Assembly: GCA_030425145.1 (NCBI GenBank)
Contig: JAUHVK010000007.1
Coordinates: 62,001-126,000 of the forward strand
Direction: 5' to 3'
From: Alphaproteobacteria bacterium
GTDB taxonomy: Bacteria; Pseudomonadota; Alphaproteobacteria; Rhodobacterales; Rhodobacteraceae
Length of the DNA: 64,000 nt
Positions 62,640 to 64,000 of the stretch are shown in pieces (within the stretch, counting starts at the first letter, position 1; every line of letters begins with the position of its first letter). The notes under the pieces were generated by a model. The model was not told the DNA's origin, made no database searches, and saw only the letters and a list, made by a program, of their open reading frames with translations. The position numbers and the translations under genes are program-made.

Positions 62640-63311
62640 TCACCCAGCAAGGGGGTGGCGTTGAATGACCTCGAAACGCCCATCCTCGCGCTCGCCAACC
62701 AAGGCCACCTCATCCATGACAAAAGGCGCAGGCAAGGGAGGCAGATGTGCGAGGGCGGTCTTAGTCCAATGGTCGATGCGATCGACCAGAAGACGCCCGG
62801 TCAGCGTCATGTGAAAGTGGAACTGGTCCATCACGTAGGGATACCCCCATCGCTCCAGCAATTCCTCTTGCCGATCCGACAGCCGCGCATTCCGCCGACG
62901 CGCCAATTCCGCTTCACTGGCAGGCGCACGAAACGCATCCAAGGACTCTACACATGTGGCGGCCACGCGTGCGATGCCGGACATATCGCCAACTGGTGTC
63001 AGTGCAAGAAACCGGCCCAGCGCGGTCAAAGCCAACCCGTCACTTTGCGCGGGTGTACAGTTCGCAGCCATCTGCGCCACCGCATCCTGCAACCCTGTCA
63101 AATCCTTGCCCTCGGCCAGCCGAAACGGAGGTTTCAGTGTTCCGTGAAATCCGTATTTCCGGGGTGTCTTGGTCGCGCCGTCCAGACCGGGCACATCAAG
63201 CGACGGAACAGTCCGAGCCTCGACGCAATCCCAGCCCAGCCAAGCCGCTCCAAACGCGGCCAACGCGCCTTCGGGCGGCAAGTAGTAGATCGCAAATCGC
63301 GTAAACGGCAT
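62640..63311 (-). CDS. DUF1045 family protein (2H phosphoesterase-like)
   Basis: A 223-residue protein of the DUF1045 type. Two H-x-T motifs typical of 2H phosphoesterases are visible: HGTLKPPF (about 55-62) and HFHMTLTGR (about 164-172). The N-terminus RFAIYYLPP is also usual. Relatives occur beside phosphonate-use genes (phn) and are sometimes called phosphonate metabolism proteins, but no phn gene is in this window. Predicted cytoplasmic. It is divergent from the MFS gene. Confidence 0.85.
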   Translation of the reverse strand: MPFTRFAIYYLPPEGALAAFGAAWLGWDCVEARTVPSLDVPGLDGATKTPRKYGFHGTLKPPFRLAEGKDLTGLQDAVAQMAANCTPAQSDGLALTALGRFLALTPVGDMSGIARVAATCVESLDAFRAPASEAELARRRNARLSDRQEELLERWGYPYVMDQFHFHMTLTGRLLVDRIDHWTKTALAHLPPLPAPFVMDEVALVGEREDGRFEVIQRHPLAG

Positions 63312-63555
63312 GACTTCGCCCTCTCTTTCGCCCCGGTCACTATTCGCCTCTGGCAGTCCATGTCAGAGCCAGCGCAGCTTGCCAATGCCTTGCCTGTTGC
63401 GATGCCCCTCGTTCCGGACCACCCCAACCCGCGTCCCTCTCTTGCGCGGCGCAGCAACTTGGCTGACAAACAGTCGAGATTAACCATGTCCGAAAGCCAA
63501 AGATGGCTGCCTGCCTCCATTCCTGCGACAAAGACCTGACAAGGTCAGTGAGCCG

Positions 63556-64000
63556 ATGATCACCCGCGACCATCTTCCGGCCATGGGGCTCGGGGTCAGC
63601 CAGATCGTCGGCTACGGCACATTGATGTATGCTTACGCAATCCTTTTGCCGCACATGGCCGAGGATCTGGGGCTGACCCTGTCGGGGATGTTCGGAATCC
63701 TGTCACTGGGCTTGTTCTTCGGTGGCTTGGTATCTCCTATCGCAGGCAAGCTGGTCGATCGATACGGCGGGCGCTGGGTCATGACTCTGGGTTCGGTCAT
63801 CGCAGCGATTGCAGTGATGGCCCTCAGCCAGGTCGAGGGAACAAGAGGCCTGTTTGTCACCATCCTCGTGGCCGAAGCCGCCGGGATGTTCGTGCTTTAC
63901 AACATGGCCTTCGCTTCAGTGGCGCGGCTCGATCTGTCCGTACCGCCCCAGAAATCAATCTCGATCATCACGCTCTTTGGCGGTGTCGCATCAACGATCT
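63556..64000 (+). CDS. MFS transporter (N-terminal part)
   Basis: The frame runs from ATG 63556 to the window end without a stop (148 codons seen). It encodes hydrophobic helices with the MFS loop motif between helices 2 and 3 (GKLVDRYGGRWVM, about 56-68). The protein begins MITRDHLPAMGLGVSQIVGYG. This is the first third of a major facilitator transporter; substrate and direction cannot be told. A GACCT/AGGTC inverted repeat (63534-63547) lies just upstream of the start. Confidence 0.85.
   Translation, partial: MITRDHLPAMGLGVSQIVGYGTLMYAYAILLPHMAEDLGLTLSGMFGILSLGLFFGGLVSPIAGKLVDRYGGRWVMTLGSVIAAIAVMALSQVEGTRGLFVTILVAEAAGMFVLYNMAFASVARLDLSVPPQKSISIITLFGGVASTI

Overview
The window looks like chromosomal DNA of an alphaproteobacterium of the Rhodobacterales (a marine roseobacter-type organism). 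This rests on the high G+C coding style, tightly packed operons with ATGA/GTGA overlaps, frequent GTG/TTG starts, and the gene content: TRAP transporters, BMP-type ABC transporters, DUF1045, caspase-like periplasmic proteins and a TssJ-less type VI secretion system. No rRNA, tRNA, CRISPR array, insertion sequence or prophage was seen.

Layout. (1) 1-5134, + strand: the end of a BMP-type ABC importer operon (binding-protein C-terminus, amidase, double-domain ATPase, two permeases), probably for a nucleoside or related N-containing compound. (2) 5137-33524: a type VI secretion locus. A minus-strand run tssA-B-C-hcp-tagJ-tssE-F-G-H-vgrG-(small accessory gene)-PAAR-fha-tssK-L-M-tagF-pppA converges on a plus-strand OmpA-like gene and the kinase gene ppkA. 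An M15 peptidase gene and a methyltransferase gene flank the run. All core components except the lipoprotein TssJ are present, with the full PpkA/PppA/Fha phospho-switch. (3) 33900-47786: an envelope island with a secreted small protein, an ExbB/TolQ-like channel, two ExbD/TolR-like proteins, a TonB-like transducer ending in a DUF4384-type domain, a secreted small protein, two caspase-like periplasmic proteins, a 1600-residue PPC/RTX protein that carries a metalloprotease fold with its zinc ligands lost, and a YceI-OmpA fusion. (4) 47799-53687: an IclR regulator, a three-gene TRAP transporter and a divergent GMC oxidoreductase, a catabolic unit for an unidentified organic substrate. (5) 53755-54797: two half-size membrane proteins that look like the two repeats of one permease. 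(6) 55134-62328: four consecutive minus-strand genes encoding divergent members of one family. Their motifs match the TULIP-fold P47/OrfX proteins that accompany clostridial neurotoxins; one has a SPRY domain inserted into the TULIP lobe. (7) 62640-64000: a DUF1045 2H-phosphoesterase-like gene and the start of an MFS transporter.

The most unusual part is the P47/OrfX-like quartet. No neurotoxin-like gene lies beside it, so its partner or target is open. The second is the island between the T6SS and the TRAP genes, where a proton-driven ExbBD-type motor sits with caspase-like proteins and a giant secreted protein with an inactivated protease domain.
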